Assembly: GCA_007134805.1 (NCBI GenBank)
Contig: SLKB01000237.1
Coordinates: forward strand, 1 to 6,723
DNA length: 6,723 nt
Reading direction: 5' to 3'
Source of the DNA: Paracoccaceae bacterium
Lineage (GTDB): Bacteria > Pseudomonadota > Alphaproteobacteria > Rhodobacterales > Rhodobacteraceae
The notes under the pieces were generated by a model, which was not told the origin of the DNA, searched no databases, and saw nothing but the letters and a program-made list of their open reading frames with translations. Below are positions 1-6,561 of this stretch, in pieces. The first letter of the stretch is position 1. Each line of letters starts with the position of its first letter. The position numbers were made by a program, and so were the translations under genes.

Positions 1-1209
1 GCGCCCGATGGCACGCTCGAGATCTCGGACGACCCGCCGAGCCGGCTCGATACGCGCCGTGTGGTCTGCGGCTATTTCACCTTCGCCGATCCCGAACTGC
101 TGGCCCGTGCCTGCGAAGAGGCAACGATCGTGAGCGCACTGCGCTACTATAATGCGCACCGAACCCTGAGTTGCGTTGAAGCCGAGGCATGGTTCGATTT
201 TGGCCATCTGCCGCTGCTGTTTCAGTCGAAGAAGGACATCCAGGTCAAGCGCGTGTTCAATGAGCTGGTCTATGAAGACCACATGCTCATCAAGCGCTCG
301 GCCGATACCGCGAAGATCCGTGCCGAAGCGCATTGGTATGAGAACCTTCCCGCGCCCCTGCGGTTGCATGCCCCCCGCTATGGCGGCCGGATCGAGCGGG
401 ACCACAAGGCCGGCTACGGGGTTGAATACCTCTATGCGCCGCTCCTGAGCGATCTGTCGGTGTTCGGCGCCCTGCCGCTCGCGAGCTGGCTCGAGATCGT
501 CTCGGCCTGTCTGGAATTCGTGACGAAATGCCAGGCGATCCGCCCGCCCGAGGGCGCGCCCGAGGCCTCGGACGCTTTCGCGGCGCACTTCTTCCAGAGC
601 ATGATCGTGGACAAGACATGGTCGCGCCTGGCCGCTTATTGCGCCCAGAGCGGGATCAGCCTCGACGACCGGATCGAGATCAACGGTACCGTTCATCCAC
701 CCCTGCGCGACGTGGTCGAAGGCCTGATTGCCCGCGTGCCGCCCACCCGGCCCGACCATATCCGCTTCTGGCACGGCGATCTCTTCTTTGGCAACATGTT
801 CTACGATTTCACCGCCCGCCGGGTGATGTGCATCGACCCGCGCGGCCAGCTCGCCACGGGCGAGTTCTGCCTCTACGGTGATCTGCGCTATGATCTTGCC
901 AAGCTCGCCCATTCCACCTTGGGGCAATATGACAAGATCCTGCTGGGCCGGTCGCGGCTTTGGGAAATTGGCCCGCGTCGCTGGCGCTTCGAGATCGAGG
1001 AGCATGACGAGCACGCGACGCTGGCCGACATCTACACGGGTTTCGTGACCGAAACCTGTGGCGTCGGGCGCGACGAGTTGCGCGCCCTGACCGCGCTTCT
1101 GTTCCTGTCGATGCTGCCGCTGCATCACGACCAGCCCGATCTGCAGCGCCATTTCCTGGCCACTGGCCTGACCCTCGCAGCGCGTGGCGATCGGAGGGCT
1201 GCGGCGTGA
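1..1209 (+). CDS. Nucleotidyltransferase tail fused to APH/choline-kinase-like phosphotransferase (5' partial)
   Basis: The reading frame is open from base 1, so the gene begins upstream; 402 residues are visible. Residues about 20-75 read like the C-terminal end of a sugar-nucleotidyltransferase domain (VCGYFTFAD, then a WFDFGH stretch followed by SKK). The rest is an aminoglycoside-phosphotransferase/choline-kinase fold. It has the catalytic-loop motif HGDLFFGN (H258, D260, N265), the metal-binding IDPRG (D279) and a following GDLRYDLAKLAHS segment. Such two-part proteins are known from capsule and O-antigen loci, where a small molecule is phosphorylated and activated with a nucleotide. The substrate is not evident. 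The stop overlaps the next start by 4 bases (GTGA), so translation is probably coupled. A GTG at 61 could serve as a start, but the coding signal continues upstream of it, so truncation by the window edge is the better reading. The kinase call is strong; the nucleotidyltransferase half rests on a short tail. Confidence 0.8.
   Translation, partial: APDGTLEISDDPPSRLDTRRVVCGYFTFADPELLARACEEATIVSALRYYNAHRTLSCVEAEAWFDFGHLPLLFQSKKDIQVKRVFNELVYEDHMLIKRSADTAKIRAEAHWYENLPAPLRLHAPRYGGRIERDHKAGYGVEYLYAPLLSDLSVFGALPLASWLEIVSACLEFVTKCQAIRPPEGAPEASDAFAAHFFQSMIVDKTWSRLAAYCAQSGISLDDRIEINGTVHPPLRDVVEGLIARVPPTRPDHIRFWHGDLFFGNMFYDFTARRVMCIDPRGQLATGEFCLYGDLRYDLAKLAHSTLGQYDKILLGRSRLWEIGPRRWRFEIEEHDEHATLADIYTGFVTETCGVGRDELRALTALLFLSMLPLHHDQPDLQRHFLATGLTLAARGDRRAAA
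1193..1197 (+). promoter_or_regulatory. Ribosome binding site GGAGG for the GTG-started nucleotidyltransferase
   Basis: GGAGG lies 8 bases before the GTG at 1206, inside the end of the preceding gene. It supports this GTG as the true start rather than a later ATG. The protein then begins directly with the conserved nucleotide-binding segment, as the family requires. Confidence 0.7.
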
Positions 1210-1970
1210 TCGTCCTTCCCATGGCCGGGCTCAGCAGTCGCTTCTTCAAGGCTGGCTACACAGTGCCCAAATACATGCTCGATCTGCATGGCCACAGTGT
1301 CTTCGCCCATGCGCTGGGCAGTTTCGCCGCCCTTTTCGGGCAGGAACGCTTCCTGATCATCTGCCGCGACATCGCCGGGACGCCCGAATTCGTCCGCGAC
1401 CAGTGCGCCCGGCTCGGCCTGCCCGCCTCTGCGCTCGATCTCGTCGTGCTGGAGCAGCAGACCGCGGGGCAAGCAGAGACTGTGGCCGCAGGCCTTCGCG
1501 CGGCCGATATGACCGCCGATGCGCCGGTCACGATCTTCAACATCGACACGTTCCGTCCTGGCTTCCGCCATCCCGACCGCGTCGATCGCATGGCGATCGA
1601 CGGCTATCTTGAGGTGTTCGAGGGGCCGGGCGCGCATTGGTCCTTCGTGCGCCCCGACCCTGCCGCACAAGAGGCCCGCCGCGTGATCGAGGTCGCCGAG
1701 AAGGTGCGGATCTCGAACCTGTGCTCGGACGGGCTTTATCACTTCCGCCGCGCGGATCTCTTCCTTGATCTCTTTGACGCGACCGCGGGGCAGGATCCGG
1801 CAAGCCTGCAGGGCGGTGAGCGTTATGTCGCTCCGCTCTACAATATCGCGCTCGCGCGCGGCTGCGACATCCGCTACGCGCCGGTCGCGGCCGATGCGAT
1901 CCGCTTTTGTGGCACGCCCGCCGAATATGAGGCGCTGCGCGCTCGCCCGGCTTTCGGGCCGACCGCATGA
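1206..1970 (+). CDS. Capsule-type sugar/small-molecule nucleotidyltransferase
   Basis: This 254-residue single-domain protein belongs to the nucleotidyltransferase (GT-A-like) fold. The N-terminus carries the nucleotide-binding loop in the form PMAGLSSRF, followed by the PKYML segment (P21, K22). TAGQAETV lies at 86-93, and D114 in FNIDTF sits where the family's metal-binding aspartate is expected. EKVRISNL (165-172) and the C-terminal CGTPAEYE (235-242) complete the pattern seen in short nucleotidyltransferases of capsule loci. Expected chemistry: NTP plus a phosphorylated sugar or small molecule gives an NDP-activated donor and pyrophosphate, in the cytoplasm. The gene starts with GTG, overlaps its upstream neighbour by 4 bases and its downstream neighbour by 4 bases (ATGA), so all three are one transcription unit. 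The adjacent kinase may make its phosphorylated substrate. The substrate is unknown; family assignment is firm, specific function is not. Confidence 0.82.
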   Translation: MIVLPMAGLSSRFFKAGYTVPKYMLDLHGHSVFAHALGSFAALFGQERFLIICRDIAGTPEFVRDQCARLGLPASALDLVVLEQQTAGQAETVAAGLRAADMTADAPVTIFNIDTFRPGFRHPDRVDRMAIDGYLEVFEGPGAHWSFVRPDPAAQEARRVIEVAEKVRISNLCSDGLYHFRRADLFLDLFDATAGQDPASLQGGERYVAPLYNIALARGCDIRYAPVAADAIRFCGTPAEYEALRARPAFGPTA

Positions 1971-3832
1971 GGGGCGGCGCGGACAGCCCGCTGATCGCAG
2001 AGGTCGATGCCAAGATCACCGACAGTGCGGCCCTTGAGGCGCTCGATGAACTCGTCGGCGCGCGGGCGGATCTGCGCGCCGACCCGCAGCTTTACCGCAA
2101 GACGTTCGAAGCACTCGCAGCGGCCGCCAGTGCCGACACCCACATCGAGACGACGCACGCGCGGGCCGACCACTATCGTCAGGTGCTGCTTCAGAACGAC
2201 TGCGCTGCGCGTCCGCTGATCTTCCATCACGGGGTCGCGAGCCTTCTTACCTCGGACAATGCGCGCGCCGCCAGGGCCGTGAGCGCGGCGGTCAGTCCCA
2301 CGATCAGGGCCATGCTGGCCGACGGCCCGCCTGGGCGCGCGCTGCTGATCTTCCTCCTTGTCGCGCGCAGCTACCTTGAGGACATCGTGCCCCGTGCGCA
2401 ACTCTCGCGCTGGCATCTCGAGGCGTTCCCGTTCTTCGCGCGCGCCGATCTGGCGCTGCCGTACAGCGTGATGTTCAACGCGCATCACTTCGCTATGAAC
2501 CGGGCCGATCTCTTGCAGCGATACTGCACGGCAGCGCAGATCCGGGACGCCGAGCCCGCACTCGGGCTGCGGCATCTGCTGCTTCTTGAATGGCTCGGCG
2601 CCCCGTCCGCTTTTTCTGATCCGCGCAATCGCGACCTGCTGGACAGCCTTCAACGTGCACTTCCTGCCGCGAATTACGCGGATGACAAGACGGCCGAGAC
2701 GGCCGCCGCCCGCAGCCTGATCCTGCGCCACTGGAAACCCGGAAGCGTGCTGGACAAGGACACGGCCGAGGCGCTGGGCCTCGGTGCAGCTGTGGTCAAA
2801 GTGGCGGCCGCGCGGTCCGCCACTGCGTCCACAATCGCCCCGCCATCCCCGCTCGCGCGGATCGAGCACCGGCCCTCTCAGGCGCTGCACGTCGCGCGCA
2901 ACCTTGCCGCGCATTACGCGCCCTTCCTCGCGCGCCGCGACCGCGCGATCCGTGTCGCTGTCTGTGTTTCGGGTCAACTGCGCGGCTACCGGACCGCGCT
3001 GGCAACCTGGCGGCGCATCCTGCTGCCCCATGTGGCCCATGACGTCTTCGTTCATACATGGGCGCGCATCGGGCGCGCCGGCGCGCAGCCTTTCCGTGCG
3101 GAGCTTCCGTTCGATGGCACGGCCTTTTGCGCGGCGTGGCGGAACTTTGGCACGCTTGAAGGCTATGAGGCGATGCAGGCGCGCTATCCCGCACTTTTCG
3201 CGGCACTCGATGTGGGCGGAACCGTCAGCGAAAACGCGCTGCGCCAGACCTACAAGGCCCGCGCGGTGGTCGTCGAGGACGAAAGCGCCCCTGCCTTTGC
3301 AGCCTTTTCCAATCAGGACAAGATGCACTACAAGATCTGGGCCGCGCACCGGCTTGCGCAAGACAGCGGCGCAGAGCATGATCTCATCCTGCGCATACGC
3401 CCCGATTACGGGCTGCGCCTCGCGGCCTTCGCATGGGCCGATCTTGCGCAGGCCTGCCGCAAGCACGCCCTGATCTGGGTCGAGCGCCCGCTCGGGGTTC
3501 ATTACGGCAGCCCGATGATCGGTGATCAACTGGCGCTCGGCGCCCCAGAAGCGATGTCGGTCTACAGCTCTGCCTGGAAGACATATCCCGCTCTGGCGCG
3601 GCTTGGGTTTTCTGCCGCCCCGGAGAGCTTCGAGGGCCATGTCACGCTGGCCCAGACCACTTGGCTGAACGGGGTGGAAACCCGGCGTCTGCCGCTTAAG
3701 GGACTAGGCCTTCTGGAGCCAGAGCGCCTTCCGGCCGCCGCCATCCGTAAGGCGCTGCGCCGCGACACGGCCGCCCGCGACGATGCGATCGATCGCGCGC
3801 TTCTTCAGGCCAACGCGCAGGACATGGCGTAA
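1967..3832 (+). CDS. Two-part protein: unrecognised N-terminal half, glycosyltransferase-like C-terminal half
   Basis: This 621-residue protein has no signal peptide or clear membrane segment. Residues about 1-325 are alanine-rich, apparently helical, and not recognised. From about 328 a second domain begins with VAVCVSGQLRGY (331-341), then HDVFVHTW (358-365), SNQDKMHYKIW (448-458), LILRIRPDYGLRL (473-485) and GDQLALG (519-525). This order (CxSGQLR, D-[IV]-F-[IV]-H-T-W, RxRxD, GDxxxxG) is what I associate with a poorly characterised glycosyltransferase-like family found in polysaccharide and capsule loci. The RIRPDY stretch is a candidate for the acidic metal/nucleotide-sugar site. The start overlaps the previous stop (ATGA) and has no good Shine-Dalgarno, so translational coupling is likely. 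It is the last gene of the operon. The linker around 283-300 (SATASTIAPPSPLA) looks like an interdomain hinge. Enzymatic activity is inferred, not shown. Confidence 0.72.
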   Translation: MRGGADSPLIAEVDAKITDSAALEALDELVGARADLRADPQLYRKTFEALAAAASADTHIETTHARADHYRQVLLQNDCAARPLIFHHGVASLLTSDNARAARAVSAAVSPTIRAMLADGPPGRALLIFLLVARSYLEDIVPRAQLSRWHLEAFPFFARADLALPYSVMFNAHHFAMNRADLLQRYCTAAQIRDAEPALGLRHLLLLEWLGAPSAFSDPRNRDLLDSLQRALPAANYADDKTAETAAARSLILRHWKPGSVLDKDTAEALGLGAAVVKVAAARSATASTIAPPSPLARIEHRPSQALHVARNLAAHYAPFLARRDRAIRVAVCVSGQLRGYRTALATWRRILLPHVAHDVFVHTWARIGRAGAQPFRAELPFDGTAFCAAWRNFGTLEGYEAMQARYPALFAALDVGGTVSENALRQTYKARAVVVEDESAPAFAAFSNQDKMHYKIWAAHRLAQDSGAEHDLILRIRPDYGLRLAAFAWADLAQACRKHALIWVERPLGVHYGSPMIGDQLALGAPEAMSVYSSAWKTYPALARLGFSAAPESFEGHVTLAQTTWLNGVETRRLPLKGLGLLEPERLPAAAIRKALRRDTAARDDAIDRALLQANAQDMA

Positions 3833-3853
3833 CCGTCCCGCCCTTTGGCCGCG

Positions 3854-4822
3854 CTACTGTGCTAGCATCCATTCGCCCTCGGGAAAGAGCGCGTGGAAAG
3901 CGAAGGCGAAAGGGACGTCATGGGGCAGGTCGCGCCCTGCCTCGTCGCGCACCCGCACAGTGCCCACATCGCGCCCCTGCGCGATTCTGCCGCTGTCCAG
4001 CGCCGAGGCCTGGCCCGGTGCCCAGCTCAGCACCACACCGGCCTCACGGATCTCACCTTCCTCGCGCAGGCGGGCAAAGGTCCAGGCGCGGTTCTCCACC
4101 CGCACAACGCGGGCCAGCGGCGAGATGTTATGCGGCGGGTCTTCGCCCTGATAGAGGAACGGGCGGACCGAACTGTCATAGCCGACATAAGGATTGGAGC
4201 CATAGGCACGGCGCCACGCAGGCTCGTCCATGACAAGACCATCGGGGTTGCGCGCGCCGAAGTCGGCCCAGCTTTCCATCCAGCCGGGCAGCAGGGTCAA
4301 GTGATGGTCCGTGTGCTGCCCCACGATCCCCGCGCCAGTGGCCTGCTGCCACCAGCTTTCCGTCTCGCGGTCATACATGACCATGTCGGAATGGCGCAGC
4401 TTGCCGGAGACGCCGAAGGTATGGCGCGCGCCGTCGATCCGCGCGTCGAAGATCATCGCCGAGTTGCACAATGGGCAGAACGTGACCGCGATTGGTTTGT
4501 CGCCCACGACATCATTCACGATCTCATGCCACATCAGATAGCGGATCGGATAGGCGCGCGGGGTTGCGCCCTCGGCTTCATAGGTCATGACTGGCTCGCG
4601 CGGATCGATCCGGGTTTCGTCAGCGACATCGATGAAGGACGGCTCCCAGATGGCTGGGATGCCATCGCGCGGCGGACCGCCCGAGCGGATTTCCGACAGA
4701 TCGACACTGTGAGTGTCGAAATCGGTCTTCGGGAATTCGGCGCGCCACGAGGACGGCACCTCGGGCAGGGCCGGGGCGGCGATCAGCGCAGCGCTCAGCG
4801 CGAGGGTGGCAAGGCGAAACAT
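3854..4822 (-). CDS. DUF3179 domain-containing secreted protein
   Basis: This 322-residue protein begins with a Sec-type signal peptide (MFRLATLALSAALIAAPA, cleavage likely near residue 18), so it acts in the periplasm or outside. The body matches DUF3179 throughout: DGIPAIWEPSF (53-63), PVMTYEAEGATPRAYP (77-92), the hallmark WHEIVND (98-104), FCPLCN (115-120, C116 and C119), FGVSGKLRHSDMVMYDR (136-152) and SWWQQATGAGIVG (156-168). The family has no established biochemical role; the CPLC pair and nearby histidines could bind metal or form a disulfide, which is inference. The start is fixed by a strong AAGGAG just upstream. The stop of the preceding secreted-protein gene is 14 bases away, so the two are cotranscribed. 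The gene ends 21 bases from the end of the convergent polysaccharide operon, with no clear terminator between. The family call is confident; the function is unknown. Confidence 0.93.
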   Translation of the reverse strand: MFRLATLALSAALIAAPALPEVPSSWRAEFPKTDFDTHSVDLSEIRSGGPPRDGIPAIWEPSFIDVADETRIDPREPVMTYEAEGATPRAYPIRYLMWHEIVNDVVGDKPIAVTFCPLCNSAMIFDARIDGARHTFGVSGKLRHSDMVMYDRETESWWQQATGAGIVGQHTDHHLTLLPGWMESWADFGARNPDGLVMDEPAWRRAYGSNPYVGYDSSVRPFLYQGEDPPHNISPLARVVRVENRAWTFARLREEGEIREAGVVLSWAPGQASALDSGRIAQGRDVGTVRVRDEAGRDLPHDVPFAFAFHALFPEGEWMLAQ

Positions 4823-4827
4823 GCTCT

Positions 4828-4833
4828 CTCCTT
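4828..4833 (-). promoter_or_regulatory. Ribosome binding site AAGGAG for the DUF3179 gene
   Basis: AAGGAG, read on the - strand, ends 5 bases before the ATG at 4822 and sits in the 14-base gap after the upstream stop codon. It fixes the DUF3179 start and gives the downstream gene its own initiation site within the operon. Confidence 0.8.
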
Positions 4834-4836
4834 TTT

Positions 4837-5328
4837 TCAGTCGATCTGCAACTGCGTCGCGAAAGTTCCGACATCTTGGCGGCAGGCCTCGGTGTTGGCG
4901 AGCACCATCACCGACGCGCGCTGGCAGAGCGTGACGCGGAACTCTGCGGCGATCTGCGGGCGCGGCCCGGACAGATCGAGTTGGGTGAAGGTGAACTCTC
5001 CGGCGCGAGGCATGCCAATGGTCTGCCAGTAATCGGTGAAACCATCGGGCCGGTAAGTGACGCGCGCATCGACGGGCGTCGCATCGAGGGGTGCGCGCGG
5101 GGGCAGGCCGATTTCGACCACCAGCCGCGCGGGCCCGGCCGCCCCCTCGAAACTGATCGCATCAAGCATCGAGAAGCGGGTCATGCCGGCCCGGCGGGGC
5201 ACAGGCTGGAATTGCGCGGGCGCATCGGCAAACTCAAGGCTCATATAGGGTTCACTATCGGCCAGCGCCGTCGCGCAGCACGGCGGGATCAGGGCGAGGT
5301 AAAGGGCGAGGCGCGCGAAGCGTGTCAT
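4837..5328 (-). CDS. Small secreted protein of unknown function
   Basis: This 163-residue protein is not recognised as a named family. The ATG at 5328 is chosen because it puts a normal signal peptide at the N-terminus (MTRFARLALYLALIPPCCATALA, cleavage expected after residue 23). The frame stays open further upstream to 5496, but that stretch runs into the end of the P460-like gene and has no secretory character. The mature part is about 140 residues, has no further membrane segment, and alternates hydrophobic and polar residues in a way that suggests a beta-rich domain. It has only two cysteines (C135 and C149), which could form a disulfide. The IPPC stretch is not a good lipobox, so a lipoprotein is unlikely. 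No strong Shine-Dalgarno precedes 5328. It lies between a P460-like cytochrome and a DUF3179 gene, all on one strand, so a shared periplasmic role is likely but unspecified. Confidence 0.7.
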   Translation of the reverse strand: MTRFARLALYLALIPPCCATALADSEPYMSLEFADAPAQFQPVPRRAGMTRFSMLDAISFEGAAGPARLVVEIGLPPRAPLDATPVDARVTYRPDGFTDYWQTIGMPRAGEFTFTQLDLSGPRPQIAAEFRVTLCQRASVMVLANTEACRQDVGTFATQLQID

Positions 5329-5383
5329 CAATGGGCTGCCGGGCGTTCGGGCCGCGATAATCGGGCCCGGAAAAGGAAGGTGC

Positions 5384-5407
5384 GCCGGGGCACGCCTGTG
5401 CCCCGGC
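5384..5407 (-). terminator. Perfect 10-bp hairpin between the P460-like and small secreted genes
   Basis: GCCGGGGCAC and GTGCCCCGGC form a perfect 10-bp stem with a 4-base loop, 9 bases past the stop codon of the P460-like gene. On the - strand the hairpin is followed by a pyrimidine-rich stretch (CACCTTCCTTTTCC) rather than a clean run of T. It could be a weak or partial terminator, or a 3'-end stabilising stem that sets a higher level for the first gene than for the two behind it. Either role is inferred from position and strength. Confidence 0.6.
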
Positions 5408-5416
5408 AACGCAATA

Positions 5417-6481
5417 TCAGTTCTGCACGCGATACTGCTCTTCCATGAACAGCAGATCATCCGTGCCGTCGCTCGAGCCCATATGGCAGGCTGCACAGAA
5501 ATACATGCCGTCCGAGTTTTCGCCCAGTGTCCGGCCCATCAGGCTGCCATCGGGCATGATCGCAGTATAGATCCAGTCATTGGTGTCGGGCGAGACGCCG
5601 GATTCCGCCTTTTCCATCAGGAACAGCGTTTCCCAATAGGCCTGACCATCGTCGCCGATGCTGAAGGTCGGCTTGGCAACAATGCCGCGCACGGGCATTT
5701 CCTCGATATCCTCATAGAGGCCGTAAACCTCGGCCGCGACCGGATTGGCGTGATTGGTGGCAAAGCGTTCGCCATGGGTGAACGAGATATAGGGCGTGGC
5801 TGCAAAATTTGTCCATGCCGCGAAATCCCGGCCTTCGTCGCGCTCTGATTCCGACCAGGAAGCGAGGATCGGCTGCGCCTGCCCGCTGGCTTCCATCGCG
5901 GTCGTCATCTCGATCATGCAGTCGTAGAGCGCCTGCAATTCCTCGTCGCTGACCTCGGGTGGCGGGGCACCGGCCGCGCATGGGCCACAGGGGCCGCAGG
6001 CCGCACACGCCATCGCGGCACAGGGGGCGCAGGGATCGCAGACCGCACAGGGATTGGCGGCACAGGCGTTTGCCGCGCACGGGTCGGCCGCGCAGGGGGC
6101 GGCGGCACAGTCCATCGCTGCGCAGGGGTCGCAGGCCGCCGGGGCGCAGGGGCCACAGGGATCGACTGCGCAGGGATTGGCGGAAGCCTCCTGCAGGCGG
6201 GGCACGAAACAACCAGTGGCATCACCGGCCCCTGCCGCGCAGGGGCCGCACGGGTCACAGGCAGCACCCGGGCTGCAGGCAGCGCATGGGCCACAAGCCG
6301 CGCAGGGATTGGCCGCGCAGGCATGGGCGGTAGTGGGGGCTGCGACCCCAAGAAGCATGCCCGCGCCACCGAGGCTCATAGCCCCCATGCCGAGCGCCAG
6401 CGCCAGCGCGGTGCTCGACCTGAGGTGCGGTTTGCAGCGACAGCGACACTGGCACGGGGCGGCTTCTGGATTCGGTTGCAT
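5417..6481 (-). CDS. Cytochrome P460-like protein with N-terminal cysteine-rich repeat domain
   Basis: This 354-residue protein has three parts. Residues 1-54 form an export signal: an unusual n-region with CQCRCRCK (10-17), a hydrophobic core (about 24-48) and a likely cleavage at AHA/C near 54. Residues 55-168 are a low-complexity Cys/Ala/Pro domain with 26 cysteines at spacings of mostly 3 or 5. From about 180 to the end the protein resembles the cytochrome P460 family: FTHGERFATNHANPVAAEVYG (234-254), MPVRGIVAKPTF (262-273), WETLFLMEKAESG (283-295), DWIYTAIMPDGSLMG (302-316) and the c-type haem motif CAACH (C329, C332, H333) followed by DDLLFMEEQYRV. P460 proteins are periplasmic haem proteins; the classical ones have a lysine-haem cross-link and oxidise hydroxylamine. 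K270 in VAK is a candidate equivalent, uncertain. It is first in an operon with a small secreted protein and DUF3179. The substrate is unknown. Confidence 0.85.
   Translation of the reverse strand: MQPNPEAAPCQCRCRCKPHLRSSTALALALGMGAMSLGGAGMLLGVAAPTTAHACAANPCAACGPCAACSPGAACDPCGPCAAGAGDATGCFVPRLQEASANPCAVDPCGPCAPAACDPCAAMDCAAAPCAADPCAANACAANPCAVCDPCAPCAAMACAACGPCGPCAAGAPPPEVSDEELQALYDCMIEMTTAMEASGQAQPILASWSESERDEGRDFAAWTNFAATPYISFTHGERFATNHANPVAAEVYGLYEDIEEMPVRGIVAKPTFSIGDDGQAYWETLFLMEKAESGVSPDTNDWIYTAIMPDGSLMGRTLGENSDGMYFCAACHMGSSDGTDDLLFMEEQYRVQN
5978..6319 (-). repeat. Cysteine-rich low-complexity repeat coding region
   Basis: This stretch encodes residues 55-168 of the P460-like protein. 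Cysteine falls every 3 or 5 residues in short units of the kinds C-A-A-N/D-P, C-G-P and C-A-A. The longest regular run has a period of five (C120, C125, C130, C135, C140, C145). A 22-residue island (82-103, with GCFVPRLQEAS) separates two blocks. The segment CGPCAAGA occurs identically at 78-85 and 165-172, suggesting growth by duplication. At DNA level the units appear on the + strand as recurring GCGCAGGG and GCCGCGCA words, a substrate for slippage. Confidence 0.85.
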
Positions 6482-6490
6482 GAGTACCCT

Positions 6491-6495
6491 CTCCT
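6491..6495 (-). promoter_or_regulatory. Ribosome binding site AGGAG for the P460-like gene
   Basis: AGGAG, extended as AGGAGAGGG, lies 9 bases before the ATG at 6481. It supports the long N-terminus with its Cys-rich n-region, rather than an internal start at one of the methionines within the hydrophobic core. Confidence 0.75.
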
Positions 6496-6525
6496 GATCT
6501 GGTTATGTCAGCGCACGCTCCGATC

Positions 6526-6538
6526 CGACGAGACGTCG
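6526..6538. repeat. Short inverted repeat in the P460 leader
   Basis: CGACG-AGA-CGTCG is a perfect 5-bp inverted repeat with a 3-base centre. It lies between the proposed - strand promoter and the ribosome binding site, so it would be in the leader RNA. It could be a small hairpin or a protein-binding half-site pair, or chance in GC-rich DNA. Confidence 0.3.
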
Positions 6539-6561
6539 CATGGCCGTGGCGTGCTTTCCCC

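Noticed and set aside
1874..3640. Long open frame (588 codons) on the - strand opposite the glycosyltransferase-like gene
   Set aside because: It is Arg/Gly/Ala-rich without domain motifs and lies fully antisense to a gene with clear conserved motifs. Long antisense frames are expected in GC-rich DNA.
3893..5032. Open frame of 379 codons on the + strand opposite the DUF3179 gene
   Set aside because: The - strand product is a textbook DUF3179 protein with signal peptide and a ribosome binding site; the + strand frame has no recognisable feature.
5329..5496. N-terminal extension of the small secreted protein up to an ATG at 5496
   Set aside because: The extra 56 residues would overlap the end of the P460-like gene and bury the signal peptide in the interior. 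The ATG at 5328 gives a normal secreted protein.
5978..6319. CRISPR array or tandem DNA repeat
   Set aside because: The repetition is at amino-acid level in a coding frame with irregular unit lengths and no constant repeat/spacer structure.
5497..6319. Multihaem cytochrome reading of the CxxC motifs in the Cys-rich domain
   Set aside because: None of the CxxC units there is followed by histidine; only C329-H333 (5483-5497) has the full CxxCH.
6054..6497. Ala/Gln/Gly-rich + strand frame opposite the Cys-rich domain
   Set aside because: Its repeats are simply the complement of the cysteine codons. The - strand frame has the ribosome binding site, signal peptide and P460 domain.
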